Assembly (NCBI RefSeq): GCF_000699445.3
Contig: NC_067201.1
Location: 12,641,501-12,705,500 of the forward strand
Source: Schistosoma haematobium
Taxonomy: Eukaryota; Platyhelminthes; Trematoda; Strigeidida; Schistosomatidae
Direction of reading: 5' to 3'
Length of the DNA: 64,000 nucleotides
A program made the translations under genes and the position numbers. Each line of letters opens with the position of its first letter. The stretch's first letter is position 1. Of this stretch, positions 58,701-63,599 are shown in pieces. A model generated the notes under the pieces. It had not been told where the DNA came from and ran no database searches. It worked only from the letters and a program-made list of their open reading frames with translations.

Positions 58701-59914
58701 ATAATTTTCAGTTGTGTATTAATGTTAAACAAGATTTTTCTTAGATCCGTAGCGTAACTTTAGACGTGCGTTTTAGTCTATTTGTATTTCATCAACTGGG
58801 CCTACCAGTATATCGACCTCAAGGTTCACACGGAGATCTAAACTATGTATTTACCACTCCAAACATCAAGCTCCTGGATACCGATAGCCGATAACTTTTT
58901 TAAGGGTAATGACCTTCTAAAAATACTAAGACGTCTCTAAACATAATCATCTTTAGTCGTAGTTCCAGATAAAATTTTCAGATCCACTTTTTCTCAGTTA
59001 CTCGAATAGATAAATATTGAGGATATTAGCAATTTGTATTATTAGTTAATTGATCGATTTACCATCAACGATACGAAGAGATTTATGTGCTGAATTTATT
59101 AAGATGTTCCTTGTTAAGTACATCTAATGCTTTGTAGCATGATTCTATTTTACAAGAAAAGTACTCCAATTTCCTAAGAGACTATAAGAGCATAGTCTCC
59201 AATATTCGAACAGTAGTCTTCTTACTTTCAATGAATGAAAAGATAAAATCTGATTGTTAGTCTTTCTAACAGATTTTTGGGAATAGTAGGGATACACATT
59301 AATGATTACTGCATTACTGCTTATTGTCAACCAATAGTCCTATACCTAAAAATTTGTTTAGTCTAAACAATTATTTTATTTCAGTCGTTAAGATCATGAA
59401 TCAATTGAAGTTGGACAACCATAGAAAACCTGGAAGCACTGGACGGCCGTTTCGTCCTATTGTGGGACTCCTCGGCAGTGCACACCCACGCCTCGCGAGA
59501 TTCGAACCTAGGACCTATCAGTCTTCCATAGTGGTCTAGCTTCAATTGACTCATGATCTCAACCATTGAAATTACTATAATATCCACAAAACCCTTCTGA
59601 TATGAATTATTTTATTTTCGAAAAAAATTGAAAATTAATTCATATATCCAATTTATTATTTGATTTTTTATCACAGACATACGTCTTTTTTTCATTTTCT
59701 AGTCACATCAACAAAAAGTCTACACTATGATGTTATGGATTTATTATTACGTAAGAATTTATCACAATTTGGAAATATTCAACGTGATGATGTACAATCT
59801 TGTTGTCATCCAACTCAATTAACTAGTATGTCTGTTTTATACTTGGATTCAAATCGTGAATTACAAATGCATACATTACATAATTTAATTGTTTTAGGAT
59901 GTGCTTGTAGTTAA
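30948..59914 (+). CDS. InAct: Activin/inhibin-type TGF-beta superfamily preproprotein (5 exons)
   Basis: Join of 30948-31707, 44990-45090, 55865-56320, 58474-58690 and 59703-59914: 1746 nt, 581 residues, all junctions in phase. It has a hydrophobic N-terminus (residues 12-25, [13 protein letters not shown]), a long Asn/Ile-rich prodomain, the prodomain helix [15 protein letters not shown] and a CNDC pair as in activin prodomains. The site LKRQRR ends at residue 455 and would be cut by furin-like proteases. The 126-residue ligand has cysteines at ligand positions 13, 22, 23, 51, 55, 90, 91, 123 and 125. This is the nine-cysteine activin/TGF-beta pattern, with 28 residues between the CC pair and CRGSC, and 32 before the last [13 protein letters not shown] matches the IGWNDWII core of activins. 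In schistosomes the InAct ligand is linked to egg and embryo development (published work on S. mansoni); the assignment here is by motif. Confidence 0.95.
31737..31994 (-). mobile_element. RTE LINE 3' end, antisense part of a LINE-SINE chimera
   Basis: The minus strand encodes an open 83-codon tail of the RTE ORF ([20 protein letters not shown], then [40 protein letters not shown]). Its 3' end (GTAAGTAAATAAGTAAG) abuts the left target duplication at 31725-31736. The right end fuses directly to sense SINE-2. Confidence 0.93.
31995..32169 (+). repeat. SINE-2, sense, fused to an antisense LINE end
   Basis: Starts inside the tRNA head (CAGTGGTCCAGTAGGTTAAG), has box B (GCGTTCGAATCTCG), a damaged hammerhead (CTGGGGA, cleavage triplet GTA) and ends early in TTCATGATTTC. 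The right target duplication ATGTAATTGATT is 32170-32181. Confidence 0.92.
32182..32575. other. AT-rich intronic DNA
   Basis: No repeat or exon recognised between the chimera and the next SINE-2 dimer. Confidence 0.4.
32590..32978. repeat. Head-to-head SINE-2 dimer with 16-bp target duplication
   Basis: Left arm antisense with shortened tail (32590-32735). Right arm sense from GTTAGACACTGACACAATTG through box A (GGCTCAGTGGTCCAGTAGGT), box B (AGGTTCGAATCCCG) to a complete tail ending TACTGATA. ATTATAAATATTTTGA (32574-32589) and ATTATAAATAATTTGA (32979-32994) flank it with one mismatch. Confidence 0.9.
32638..32684 (-). ncRNA. Hammerhead motif in SINE-2 with a changed cleavage site
   Basis: Minus strand CTGAGGA, stem II GTCC/GGAC, GAAA, CGGCCG stem III and good stem I (GCACTG / CAGTGC), but the cleavage triplet is GTG instead of GTC. 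A guanine at the cleaved position is not tolerated by hammerheads, so it should fold but not cut. Confidence 0.65.
33409..33590. repeat. Second copy of the repeat at 17278-17575
   Basis: Begins with TTATTATTATTATT, then CAGTATTCAATATTATAGTC, and includes GCATAAAGTATTTCAACAAC and GTTAGAAGTTAGCAGTTCAG. It is shorter than the first copy. Confidence 0.55.
33855..33965 (+). repeat. SINE-1 fragment, decayed
   Basis: CACTGCGATGCTGGTGTACC, then AATGAGTCCAG, AAAAGAAAACCACTTTTT and GAATTCCATAGCTAGATACT follow the order of the SINE-1 hammerhead region. Confidence 0.5.
33980..34195 (-). repeat. SINE-2 copy, antisense
   Basis: Complete antisense tail (GAATGGGGATTTGTGGAGAT), damaged hammerhead, antisense box B (GGGACTCAAACCCAG) and part of the head ending CAGCCTCTAGAACAG. 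Confidence 0.8.
34494..34720 (-). repeat. SINE-2 copy, antisense
   Basis: GTTGAGATCATGAGTCAATT, hammerhead with CTGAGAA for CTGAGGA, antisense box B (GAGATCCCAGTCCAGG), head (CGCTTAACCTTTAGATCAAT) and 5' region to GAAATTG. No partner arm. Confidence 0.82.
34930..36160 (+). mobile_element. Penelope-like element remnant (RT palm and thumb, 3' part)
   Basis: Broken frames read [18 protein letters not shown], a stop after [16 protein letters not shown], and then an open stretch (35190-35462) [58 protein letters not shown]. This is the Penelope RT pattern (PMGSPLGP, YVDDTFV, YRKPTxTGxYLNF). The catalytic YVDD reads YVDG. An antisense SINE-2 interrupts the 3' part at 35992-36108. A GIY-YIG endonuclease was not recognised. 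Confidence 0.85.
35992..36108 (-). repeat. SINE-2, antisense, inserted in the Penelope-like remnant
   Basis: CTGATTGAGATCATTAATCG through a damaged hammerhead to CGATCCCGCTC. GAAATAAA at 35984-35991 and 36109-36116 is the target duplication. Only the 3' half of the SINE is present. Confidence 0.82.
36525..36905. repeat. Decayed SINE-2, antisense copy joined to a sense tail
   Basis: 36535-36790 is antisense (box B TCGAATCCCTGGCC, box A TAGACCACAGAGTCAGC). 36805-36905 is sense from CAGTGCTTCCAGGTTTTCAC to a complete tail ending TTACTGACAATAATC. Head-to-head layout; no clear target duplication. Confidence 0.75.
37035..37170 (+). repeat. SINE-2 3' end fragment
   Basis: Starts at the hammerhead strand TGTGAGGAGTCCCATACTAA and runs to the tail AATCTTAACCATCTCCACAA, CCTCATATTGG. 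Confidence 0.75.
37252..37396. repeat. Short palindromic SINE-2 dimer with target duplication
   Basis: Left arm antisense with complete tail (TGAGTTTAGGGGTTGTGGAG) to CCATGGAAAA. Right arm sense from GCCATCCAGTGCTTCCAGGT to a shortened tail. The arms overlap around a CCATGG-containing stem of about 50 bp. CGTATAGTTA (37242-37251) and CGTATAATTA (37397-37406) flank it. Confidence 0.88.
37745..38222 (+). repeat. Repeat D, full copy
   Basis: GC-richer than its surroundings. It starts near GGGGCCCTCAAATGCCCTGG, includes CTCACATGGCCACGCGTATA and GGGAAGTCCTACTCATTGCC, and ends GGTGCCTCCTTGTACCAATA, TCTATGTGTTAAAATAATAA. Two overlapping frames (91 and 85 codons) look incidental. The 3' simple-repeat tail suggests retroposition. 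It is directly followed by an antisense RTE fragment. Confidence 0.78.
38222..38440 (-). mobile_element. RTE LINE 3'-end fragment, antisense
   Basis: Minus-strand frame [20 protein letters not shown] and [20 protein letters not shown] are the C-terminal RTE region. The left edge is the 3' end next to the tail of repeat D. Confidence 0.88.
38450..39330. other. AT-rich intronic DNA
   Basis: No exon. 38740-38870 shares a TTATATACTACTTATG motif with 2450-2480. Confidence 0.4.
39335..39452 (+). repeat. Repeat D, 5' part, left of an RTE insertion
   Basis: AAGCAGAAGGCGGGGAGAGT, CCACTCTCGCTCACGAAATG, GGGAAGTCCTACTCACTGCT match the 5' third of 37745-38222. The rest of the copy reappears at 42243-42390, beyond the RTE element. 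Confidence 0.75.
39452..42240 (-). mobile_element. RTE LINE, longest copy, antisense, interrupted by a MITE
   Basis: On the minus strand from the right: endonuclease end ([20 protein letters not shown] near 42100), a MITE insertion at 41732-42020, a 168-codon linker frame (41048-41554, [20 protein letters not shown]), RT start ([20 protein letters not shown], 40653-40880), RT palm with intact [11 protein letters not shown] (near 40250) and the C-terminal region to the 3' end at 39470. About 65 codons seem missing near 40720, between TDALKES and LLNWMKDSV; the copy at 1-1010 keeps part of that segment. Stops and frameshifts make it non-functional. Confidence 0.92.
41732..42020. mobile_element. 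289-bp inverted-repeat MITE with 8-bp duplication, inside the RTE element
   Basis: Ends GGTGAGTCTATAATTTATGG and CCATAAATTGTAGTCTCGCC are inverted repeats of about 22 bp. CTTTCTTC (41724-41731) and CTTTCTCC (42021-42028) are an 8-bp duplication with one mismatch. No coding capacity. GG-starting ends and 8-bp duplications fit Merlin-type DNA transposons, known in schistosomes; the superfamily is inference. The second copy is 51334-51622. Confidence 0.88.
42243..42390 (+). repeat. Repeat D, 3' part, right of an RTE insertion
   Basis: TGCTTCGGTTTGAGAGCTCG, CATATCTGCATATATCTGGT, GCCTCCTTGTACTAATGCCT, then TAAATAAATAAATAAAC. About 200 bp of repeat D is missing between this and 39452. Confidence 0.75.
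42395..43190. other. AT-rich intronic DNA
   Basis: No supported feature. Confidence 0.4.
43195..43350 (-). repeat. SINE-2, antisense, strongly decayed
   Basis: ACCAATCGAAACCAGGAAGT, CTAGACTCCTCAACAGTTCA and a faint antisense head. Recognised by order only. Confidence 0.5.
43974..44359. repeat. SINE-2 head-to-head dimer with target duplication
   Basis: A nearly full-length antisense copy with complete tail (43974 to about 44310; antisense box B GAGATCCGAACCCAGG, box A TAGACCACTGAGCC) is joined to a short sense tail (CCATGATGGTCTAGCTTCAA to TATTAAAATC). CATAACATT occurs at 43965-43973 and 44360-44368. Confidence 0.9.
44370..44989. other. End of intron 1 before exon 2
   Basis: AT-rich, with a stretch at 44690-44745 related in inverse to 38740-38870, and the T-rich acceptor tract at 44960-44987. 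Confidence 0.5.
44990..45090 (+). CDS. InAct: Activin-like gene, exon 2
   Basis: Acceptor TTTTTCAG at 44989 and donor GTGAATAA at 45091. 101 nt, completes codon 254 (T|AC, Tyr) and encodes [20 protein letters not shown] then [13 protein letters not shown], ending in phase 0. It is the beta-strand part of the prodomain and continues directly into INGEIRPNS of exon 3. It is too short to appear as a conventional open reading frame, and was found by phase and prodomain fit. Confidence 0.87.
45170..45755. repeat. SINE-1 head-to-head pair with two hammerhead regions
   Basis: 45170-45470 is antisense (3' part, hammerhead near 45318-45372, antisense box B GGGACTCGAACCC, box A TTATCCACTTACC). 45471-45755 is sense, starting in a 3' part, restarting as a second monomer (AAACTTCACCCCACTGCACA), box A TAGCTAAGTGGATAACGCG and hammerhead 45695-45745. 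Both hammerheads have one or more core changes (CTGACCA and AAAA on the left, GAGA on the right). Confidence 0.85.
45760..46615. other. AT-rich intronic DNA
   Basis: Contains a 75-codon frame at 46111-46338 preceded by TTTATTTCAG; see rejected items. No supported feature. Confidence 0.4.
46620..46765 (-). repeat. Very old SINE-2, antisense
   Basis: GGTTAAGGTTTGCGGAGATT tail and the AGGAGTATTGGAAAGAAGTT region follow the SINE-2 order. Low similarity. Confidence 0.4.
46770..47620. other. AT-rich intronic DNA with faint SINE remnants
   Basis: CTTAGCCTTCAGATCACTGA at 47041-47060 looks like an antisense SINE-2 head; nothing else can be assigned. Confidence 0.35.
47628..47800 (-). repeat. SINE-2, antisense, strongly decayed
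   Basis: GCCATTGGAAATTTGAATGC, AATGGGACTCAACAACAGTT, CGAGCTTAAAACCTCGG and GACCACCGAGTTATCATTCA keep the family order. Confidence 0.55.
48125..49035 (+). mobile_element. CR1-like LINE, C-terminal RT end, decayed
   Basis: The frame at 48125-48307 reads [51 protein letters not shown], then a stop. Downstream frames keep [20 protein letters not shown] and the 3' UTR to GTTCAACGTTGTAGCTGACT. It covers the same region as 12604-13503. Confidence 0.88.
49040..49660. other. AT-rich intronic DNA
   Basis: 49080-49290 is an inverted copy of 46800-46950 (CACTCTATTTTGGCTACACC in one, its complement in the other). No gene. Confidence 0.45.
49664..49755 (-). repeat. SINE-2 fragment, antisense, decayed
   Basis: AGTTGAAGTATCATTGAAAA, GTACAGCTATTTCGTTCTAT and GGGACTAGTCAACAGTAGCC match the antisense 3' half. 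Confidence 0.55.
49760..50283. other. AT-rich intronic DNA
   Basis: No supported feature. Confidence 0.4.
50297..50649 (+). repeat. Full-length single SINE-2, sense, with 13-bp target duplication
   Basis: The best reference copy in the window: 5' region (TGAGAAGCCGTGACCAGTGG), box A (CGCTCAGTGGTCTAG, 50430-50445), box B (GGTTCGAATCT, 50479-50489), intact-core hammerhead (50514-50559), then the tail ending CAACACCTAAACTGATAA. AATAAATAACTAA occurs at 50284-50296 and 50650-50662, exact though low in complexity. Confidence 0.92.
50514..50559 (+). ncRNA. Hammerhead ribozyme motif, best preserved copy in SINE-2
   Basis: Stem I GCATTG/CAGTGC (one G-T pair), core CTGAAGA, stem II GTCC/GGGC (one wobble), GAAA, self-complementary CGGCCG stem III, and cleavage triplet GTT. 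All universally needed core bases are present; T instead of C at the cleavage position should slow it. Cleavage would fall about 35 bases after box B, inside the pol III transcript. Confidence 0.75.
50665..51330. other. AT-rich intronic DNA
   Basis: Low-complexity T and A runs and a (GTTT)n run at 50984-51006. No gene. Confidence 0.4.
51334..51622. mobile_element. Second copy of the 289-bp inverted-repeat MITE
   Basis: Same length and order as 41732-42020 (GGACGACCTATGAGTAGTGT, AAGTGACCTTGAGAG, TTTACAGTTGATGATTAGAG, AATGTATGAATGAATTTTGC). Inverted ends GGTGAGATTATAATTTATGG and TCATAAATTATAGTCTCACG. No clear flanking duplication, so it is probably older. Confidence 0.88.
51625..52060. other. 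AT-rich intronic DNA
   Basis: No supported feature. Confidence 0.4.
52064..52392 (+). repeat. SINE-2, sense, hammerhead partly deleted
   Basis: 5' region (GACAAGCCGTGACCAGTGGA), box A (AGCTCAGTGGTTTAGAGGTT), then box B and the first hammerhead strand are reduced to GAGTCCCGAATGTGGGGCAG. Complete tail to CATACTGAAAATAATAG. Confidence 0.8.
52395..54140. other. AT-rich intronic DNA
   Basis: No exon or repeat that I can assign over about 1.7 kb. Frames at 52307-52546 and 52715-52984 have no recognisable similarity. Confidence 0.4.
54157..54480 (+). repeat. SINE-2, sense, near full length
   Basis: GAATTCTCAGAGTTCTAGTG start, box A (GGCTCAGTGGTCTAGAGGGT), box B (GGGTTCGAATCCCG), hammerhead with CCGAGGA and AAAA core changes, tail shortened after TTTCAAC. 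The tRNA boxes are among the best preserved. Confidence 0.88.
54888..54985 (+). repeat. Repeat fragment flanking an inverted-repeat element (left)
   Basis: GAAAGGTTATTTTCTACAGG, ATGAGGTTGTGGATCACATG, CCCAACTCTCCTCCTTTATC. Same orientation as 55690-55765. Confidence 0.65.
55060..55658. repeat. Inverted-repeat element, about 600 bp, arms about 110 bp
   Basis: Left arm 55060-55175 begins GTTTATCAGAATTATGTGAT and continues CTTGTTAAGAACATTTATAT. The right arm 55540-55658 is its reverse complement (ATATCAATGTTCTTAACAAG, ATCACATAATTCTGATAAAC). The interior (55176-55539) has no coding signal. It sits about 200 bp before exon 3 of the activin-like gene. Confidence 0.8.
55660..55805 (+). repeat. Repeat fragment flanking an inverted-repeat element (right)
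   Basis: TTTTCTACGGGATGAGGTCG, CCATGCCCAACCCTTCTCCT, TTATCCGGGCTTGGGACCAG, GGAGGTACTCCAGGCGGAGT. It is GC-richer than the surroundings and ends about 60 bp before the exon 3 acceptor. Confidence 0.65.
55865..56320 (+). CDS. InAct: Activin-like gene, exon 3 (C-terminal prodomain)
   Basis: Acceptor TTTTTTTATAG, donor AAAAAG|GTAATT. 456 nt, phase 0 at both ends, residues 288-439. It encodes [20 protein letters not shown], an acidic Asn/Asp-rich loop ([11 protein letters not shown]), then [15 protein letters not shown] and [18 protein letters not shown]. The CxxC pair and preceding helix match the activin prodomain arm region. Confidence 0.9.
56358..56690 (+). repeat. SINE-2, sense, near full length
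   Basis: 5' region from about AACTCACTGAAGACAATGGT, box A (GACTCAGTGGCCTAGTGGTT), box B (GGGTTCGAATCTCG), hammerhead with TGAA for GAAA, and a complete tail (CACAAAACCCATCTGATAAT). Confidence 0.9.
56841..57330. repeat. SINE-1: sense copy, inverted tail, second sense hammerhead segment
   Basis: 56841-57140 is sense (box A TAGCTAAGTGGATAACACG, box B-like TTGGGTTTGAGTTCAAG, hammerhead 56935-56984, 3' end CAACACCAAGTGAAT). 57141-57230 is an antisense 3' part. 57231-57330 is sense again, with a second hammerhead (ATGAAGA for CTGAnGA). Confidence 0.85.
56935..56984 (+). ncRNA. Hammerhead motif in SINE-1, core intact with an insertion at the cleavage site
   Basis: CTGACGA, stem II GTTC/GGAC with a TAGATA loop, GAAA and CGT/GCG stem III with GTC are all present. 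Three extra bases (AAA) lie between GTC and the stem I strand CTGGAT, which should misplace stem I. Confidence 0.65.
57335..57575. other. AT-rich intronic DNA
   Basis: Nothing recognised. Confidence 0.4.
57578..57668 (-). repeat. SINE-2 3'-end fragment, antisense
   Basis: GAGGTGTTCTGTGGATATTA, GAATTTTAATAGTTGAATTC, AGACCACCATGGAAAACCTG. Only the tail region is present. Confidence 0.75.
58150..58405. repeat. Decayed SINE-2 head-to-head pair
   Basis: 58150-58312 antisense (GGAAACCTGGAAGCACAGAA, GGCCGTTTCGTCCTAGTTTG, antisense box B and head). 58313-58405 sense tail (TTTAATGGTGATCTGGCTAA to CAAGAACCTCATA). Confidence 0.7.
58474..58690 (+). CDS. InAct: Activin-like gene, exon 4 (cleavage site and N-terminal ligand)
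   Basis: Residues 440-511 plus one base. [16 protein letters not shown] ends in the basic cleavage site, followed by [56 protein letters not shown]. Donor TGCAAAG|GTAGGT. Activins have the same IGWxxWII and CxGxC landmarks. Confidence 0.95.
58745..58890 (-). repeat. SINE-1, antisense, decayed
   Basis: GACGTGCGTTTTAGTCTATT, TGTATTTCATCAACTGGGCC are the antisense hammerhead region, followed by antisense tRNA-like sequence (GGTTCACACGGAGATCTAAA). Confidence 0.6.
59382..59604. repeat. SINE-2 head-to-head dimer with 13-bp target duplication, next to the last exon
   Basis: Left arm antisense with shortened tail (CGTTAAGATCATGAATCAAT) through hammerhead (CCGAGGA core change) and antisense box B (GAGATTCGAACCTAGG). 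Right arm is sense tail only (TCCATAGTGGTCTAGCTTCA), complete to CCCTTCTGATATG. AATTATTTTATTT occurs exactly at 59369-59381 and 59605-59617. Confidence 0.93.
59703..59914 (+). CDS. InAct: Activin-like gene, exon 5 (C-terminal ligand)
   Basis: The acceptor TTTTCTAG at 59702 is chosen over an upstream CACAG (59676) because it keeps phase and avoids a poorly conserved insert. It encodes (V)[58 protein letters not shown] and ACS, then TAA at 59912. CCxPTxLxxMSxLY and the final CxC are activin/TGF-beta hallmarks. A possible AATAAA lies at 60246-60251. Confidence 0.96.
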
Positions 59915-61430
59915 TAACACTATTCATTCCTATTATATTCTAAATTACATGTCTACTACATGTGTGTAATGTTGATTATTTTGTTCAATTACATAAATTC
60001 TATTGTTGTTATTGTTCATGTTCAATATATTGACTATCTAAACAAATGCTTACATTTTCAAATATAAATTAAGAATATATATAACGGTTATGAATTTCCT
60101 AGATAGATTATTTACTTACATAAAATGTTTCCATCTATTTATGTATGTTGTGAATTGTTTTAATTTGGATGTAACCATTTCACAATCATTATTAAATATG
60201 GAACATAATTCAAACACTATTAATGAATCATATATTCAGGCGTCCAATAAATGTCATTTTGTTTCTATCACTAATCAACTAGTTCATATAAGATTTTTGA
60301 TAACTTCTAAAAGAGAGAGAGAGAGAGGGAAAACTGTCACAAACATCACAAATGATCTGATCATTATGGCTGACTTTTTTTGCAATATTATTTTTTAACA
60401 TTACAAAATCAAACACACACACACACATACATTTCGTCATCCTCATCATCATCATTCATTATCCTTTTCTCTTAACCTAATACTGAATGAAAGTGAAATG
60501 TCAATAACTATTTTTGTGTTCTGTTTAAATGTTCACAATCATTTTATTTGTTTTTCTTGTATTCATATATTTGTTGTTGTTGATGTTTGTGAAATGTGAA
60601 ATAATATTCAATTTTATGTGTAAATTTTAATACATAGAAACGAAAAAAAAAAAAAACTGGCTGAGTTTATCCGCAGCGTTTTCAACGTTGAATAAGCGTG
60701 TTGTATTTAGAACTTTCAGTTATTGTCTTATGTTGATTTCGTGTATTAGAGTGTAATTTATCACTAAATATCTATATATACGGTATGTTGTCATGCCCGA
60801 AATTTCCATGTTCATACTAAACAGGTATTAATAATCCTAGACGCTTGAAATGAAAATTACATTCAACATTCACCGAATGAGAATATGTTTAAAACTGTTA
60901 GATACAACACACTTACTGAACAAAGAAAACGTTGAAGAGGACATCAGCTAGAAAAATTAGCAAGAAGTTGATGACCTTACAAACAAACAAAACAATCCGC
61001 CTGAATGATATGTTGCTTAAAAACAATACAGTTTATTTATTAATAAATCTTAGATTTAAGCTTTAATAACGTGTTGTTAACAGTTGCACAGTGACTGAAT
61101 GCCTTATTATGCTCAAAAACTGTTCAACAGAACTTGTTCCTTAACATAATAGACTAATTCTAAGTATAGGGTGATTATTTAATATAACTAACCAATTTCA
61201 CACGAAATCTGTCATGAAATCTAGAACAATTACACATTCTAATTAACTTGTTTACTTTGTCTTTTATACGGGATTTTTCATGCGTACATCCTGAGACAAA
61301 TATTGCAGACAAGAGCAGAACATTGTAAGAAACATTTATATATCACGGTTTACTTCAGTATACTAGATTATTTATGGCAACAGATATAACCCATATATTT
61401 AAGAATACAATTAGAATTTCTCTTATCAGC
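59915..61430. other. 3' flank of the activin-like gene
   Basis: Probably 3' UTR then intergenic. It contains GAGAGAGA (60311-60328), (CA)n (60410-60426) and a poly-A run (60641-60656). The 102-codon frame at 60090-60398 is not recognisable. No repeat element assigned. Confidence 0.5.
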
Positions 61431-61439
61431 TCTCTTGAA

Positions 61440-61780
61440 AGTCTTATCAGTCTTGACGAAATCTCGGCACGGATTTATAAAGCTTGGTTGACCTTTGGCA
61501 ATTCGCGTCTGTCGTGGAGCATGCGAGTTATGTGTCTGCAGTAAAAGGATGGAAAACAGTTCGCTTTGTTGTACTCCATGAGCATGAAACATGGCTATCG
61601 AGAATAGAGGTTATTCTTAGGTTATTAGTATTCTATCACAAGCGTCTTCAAAGCATCGCTCGTGTATTTTGGGTGAATATGACAGACGGATTGACGAGGT
61701 AGTAAATCGTCATCAACTGCGTTGGTTGGGATATATGTTAAGTATGTCCAAACACCGACTATGTTGGCGGGCCCTCGTAC
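61440..61780 (+). mobile_element. CR1-like LINE fragment, decayed
   Basis: EISARIYKAWLTFGNSR-like sequence, HETWLSRIEVILRLLVFYHK, RLQSIARVFWVN and LHQLRWLGYMLSMSKHRLC-like sequence in shifting frames match 12604-13503. Confidence 0.8.
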
Positions 61781-61784
61781 TATG

Positions 61785-62165
61785 GCGTCCTCTGATACGG
61801 ACCATTTAAGCATAATACGGAAATCCTCGTATTGAGTCATACATTCTCTCTCACAATCTGATTTAGCGACTTAACGTTTCTTAAATGCCTAACTATGCGA
61901 GAGAAACAGGACTAAGGGAATTGGGTGGCTATGTTGTTAAGAGTGAGTGCATGTAGAAATCATACCTATTATATGATGAGTTACATGAGGAACGATTTAG
62001 TCCAGACGCCTAACAAACTGATTTACAATAGGCCCTTGTATTTACATTTCCTATTTACTATTATGAAGACATGTGATCCGCCTGGCCATGCAGCAGTATA
62101 ATACATATCTGGATTTGTAAAATGAAAAATTAGGTCATTTCACTTGTTCTAGAATCACTAGGCAT
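61785..62165. other. AT-rich DNA
   Basis: No supported feature. Confidence 0.4.
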
Positions 62166-62171
62166 TCTATA

Positions 62172-62410
62172 TCAGTAAGTTAGATATAGACACCGTTGGA
62201 TCTCTACTCAGTGGCCTAGAGTTCGCGCGCGTGATTGATCCTATGTCCGATCCCCGTATGTGAATTTGTGGGTGTGCACTGCTAAGAAGTCCCATCCTAG
62301 GACGAAACGGACGTTCAGCGCTTCCAGTTTTTCAATAGTAGTCTAGCTTAGTTCGGTTCATGATATCAATATACTTCAACAAACTGCACAACCCAAAATT
62401 GATAAATAAT
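62172..62410 (+). repeat. SINE-2, sense
   Basis: TTAGATATAGACACCGTTGG, box A (TACTCAGTGGCCTAGAG) with a deletion after it, box B-like TGTCCGATCCCCG, hammerhead with CTAAGAA core changes, and a complete tail (CAACCCAAAATTGATAAATA). Confidence 0.82.
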
Positions 62411-62414
62411 AGTC

Positions 62415-63595
62415 ACTTGGATTTATCAATCAGATTTAAAATGTTAACTTTACATAAAACATAACTTTTAGCATAACACCTTTTACGATAAATATGTTTA
62501 AGATAGCAAGAAATTAAACATTGAAAGTTAGTCATAAATATAAAGTGGTTGTAAATGTATTGTTTACGATGTAGAATATCTAAGGGAGGATTAATACTGT
62601 GTATTTTACATATTCGTTAGGTATCATCAATACTGTATTTATTAATTTGAATAATACTAACTCATAAAATTACATTCTTAAAGTTAGAATTAAAGTATGT
62701 AAAATTGTATTTATAGTAATATTAAAGTTTGTAACGTTAGGGTACTTGAAACAAGAGCAAAGTTTTGAAACAGTGTATCCATTTGTTTTGTATATTCTGT
62801 TGTAAGCAACATTCGTTCCTTTTAGGATACAGTTATATTGATATCTAACAACTTGAATTAAGATTAATCTATTAATTATTACTATGCTTTGCTGAAGATA
62901 TTTTGGCAAAAATATGCTATATTCACGAGTCAACCAGATTTAAGATGGTATGGAGTTGTTGCGCGAAATTCAAAAATTAATGGCAAGGGGCTAACACCTG
63001 ATTGAAAACTGCCAATATCTAGTTCTTAGAATAATAAAATATCTTTTGTCCAACAATACAGTAAATACAAGATGGTGCTTAAGTTACGTTATAAAGAATA
63101 ACTGATTCTAACACAGATCTGTGAGCGTTTGACGCGACTCAATGAGTAGTAAAGGATACTTTTGTAGATAAAAAGTATTCTTCCATCCTAACCTATGCAC
63201 CTAACTCTAGCACTCCTAACCCAGTCTCATAGCTCTACTCCGACTTCGAATGCCAAATCTCAACCCTTTTCCGTTTACTATCATAGATAATCCAATAATG
63301 TGAATGTTCTTCCATTATGTGAAAACTGTTTATTAAACAATTCTTACGTAACTGATGCTCTTTGATTAGCTAATAAGTCCCTCAAAGTCGTCGATAGGAG
63401 GTGTCTTTACAAATATTATTATCGCGGATAGCTATTCTAACATCGTATTCATCATACGTCCATATATACATACAATTTTAAAGCCCATATCTCAATTTAT
63501 TTAATATTGATTCTAAAAAACTGAAATATTGTGAAATCGTCAGCAGTAGACACCTACAACCACACCAGGCATCGAAACTAAGAATACAAACCACT
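62415..63595. other. AT-rich DNA, no gene recognised
   Basis: No exon, RNA or repeat assigned. Confidence 0.4.
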
Positions 63596-63599
63596 GTAT

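Larger units (their letters stand above)
58691..59702 (+). other. Intron 4 of the activin-like gene (1012 bp)
   Basis: Donor GTAGGT, acceptor TTTCATTTTCTAG. It carries a decayed antisense SINE-1 at 58745-58890 and a SINE-2 dimer at 59382-59604. Confidence 0.9.

Noticed and set aside
60090..60398. 102-codon frame downstream of the activin-like gene
   Set aside because: AT-rich translation with no domain, inside the likely 3' UTR and including a GAGAGAGA run.
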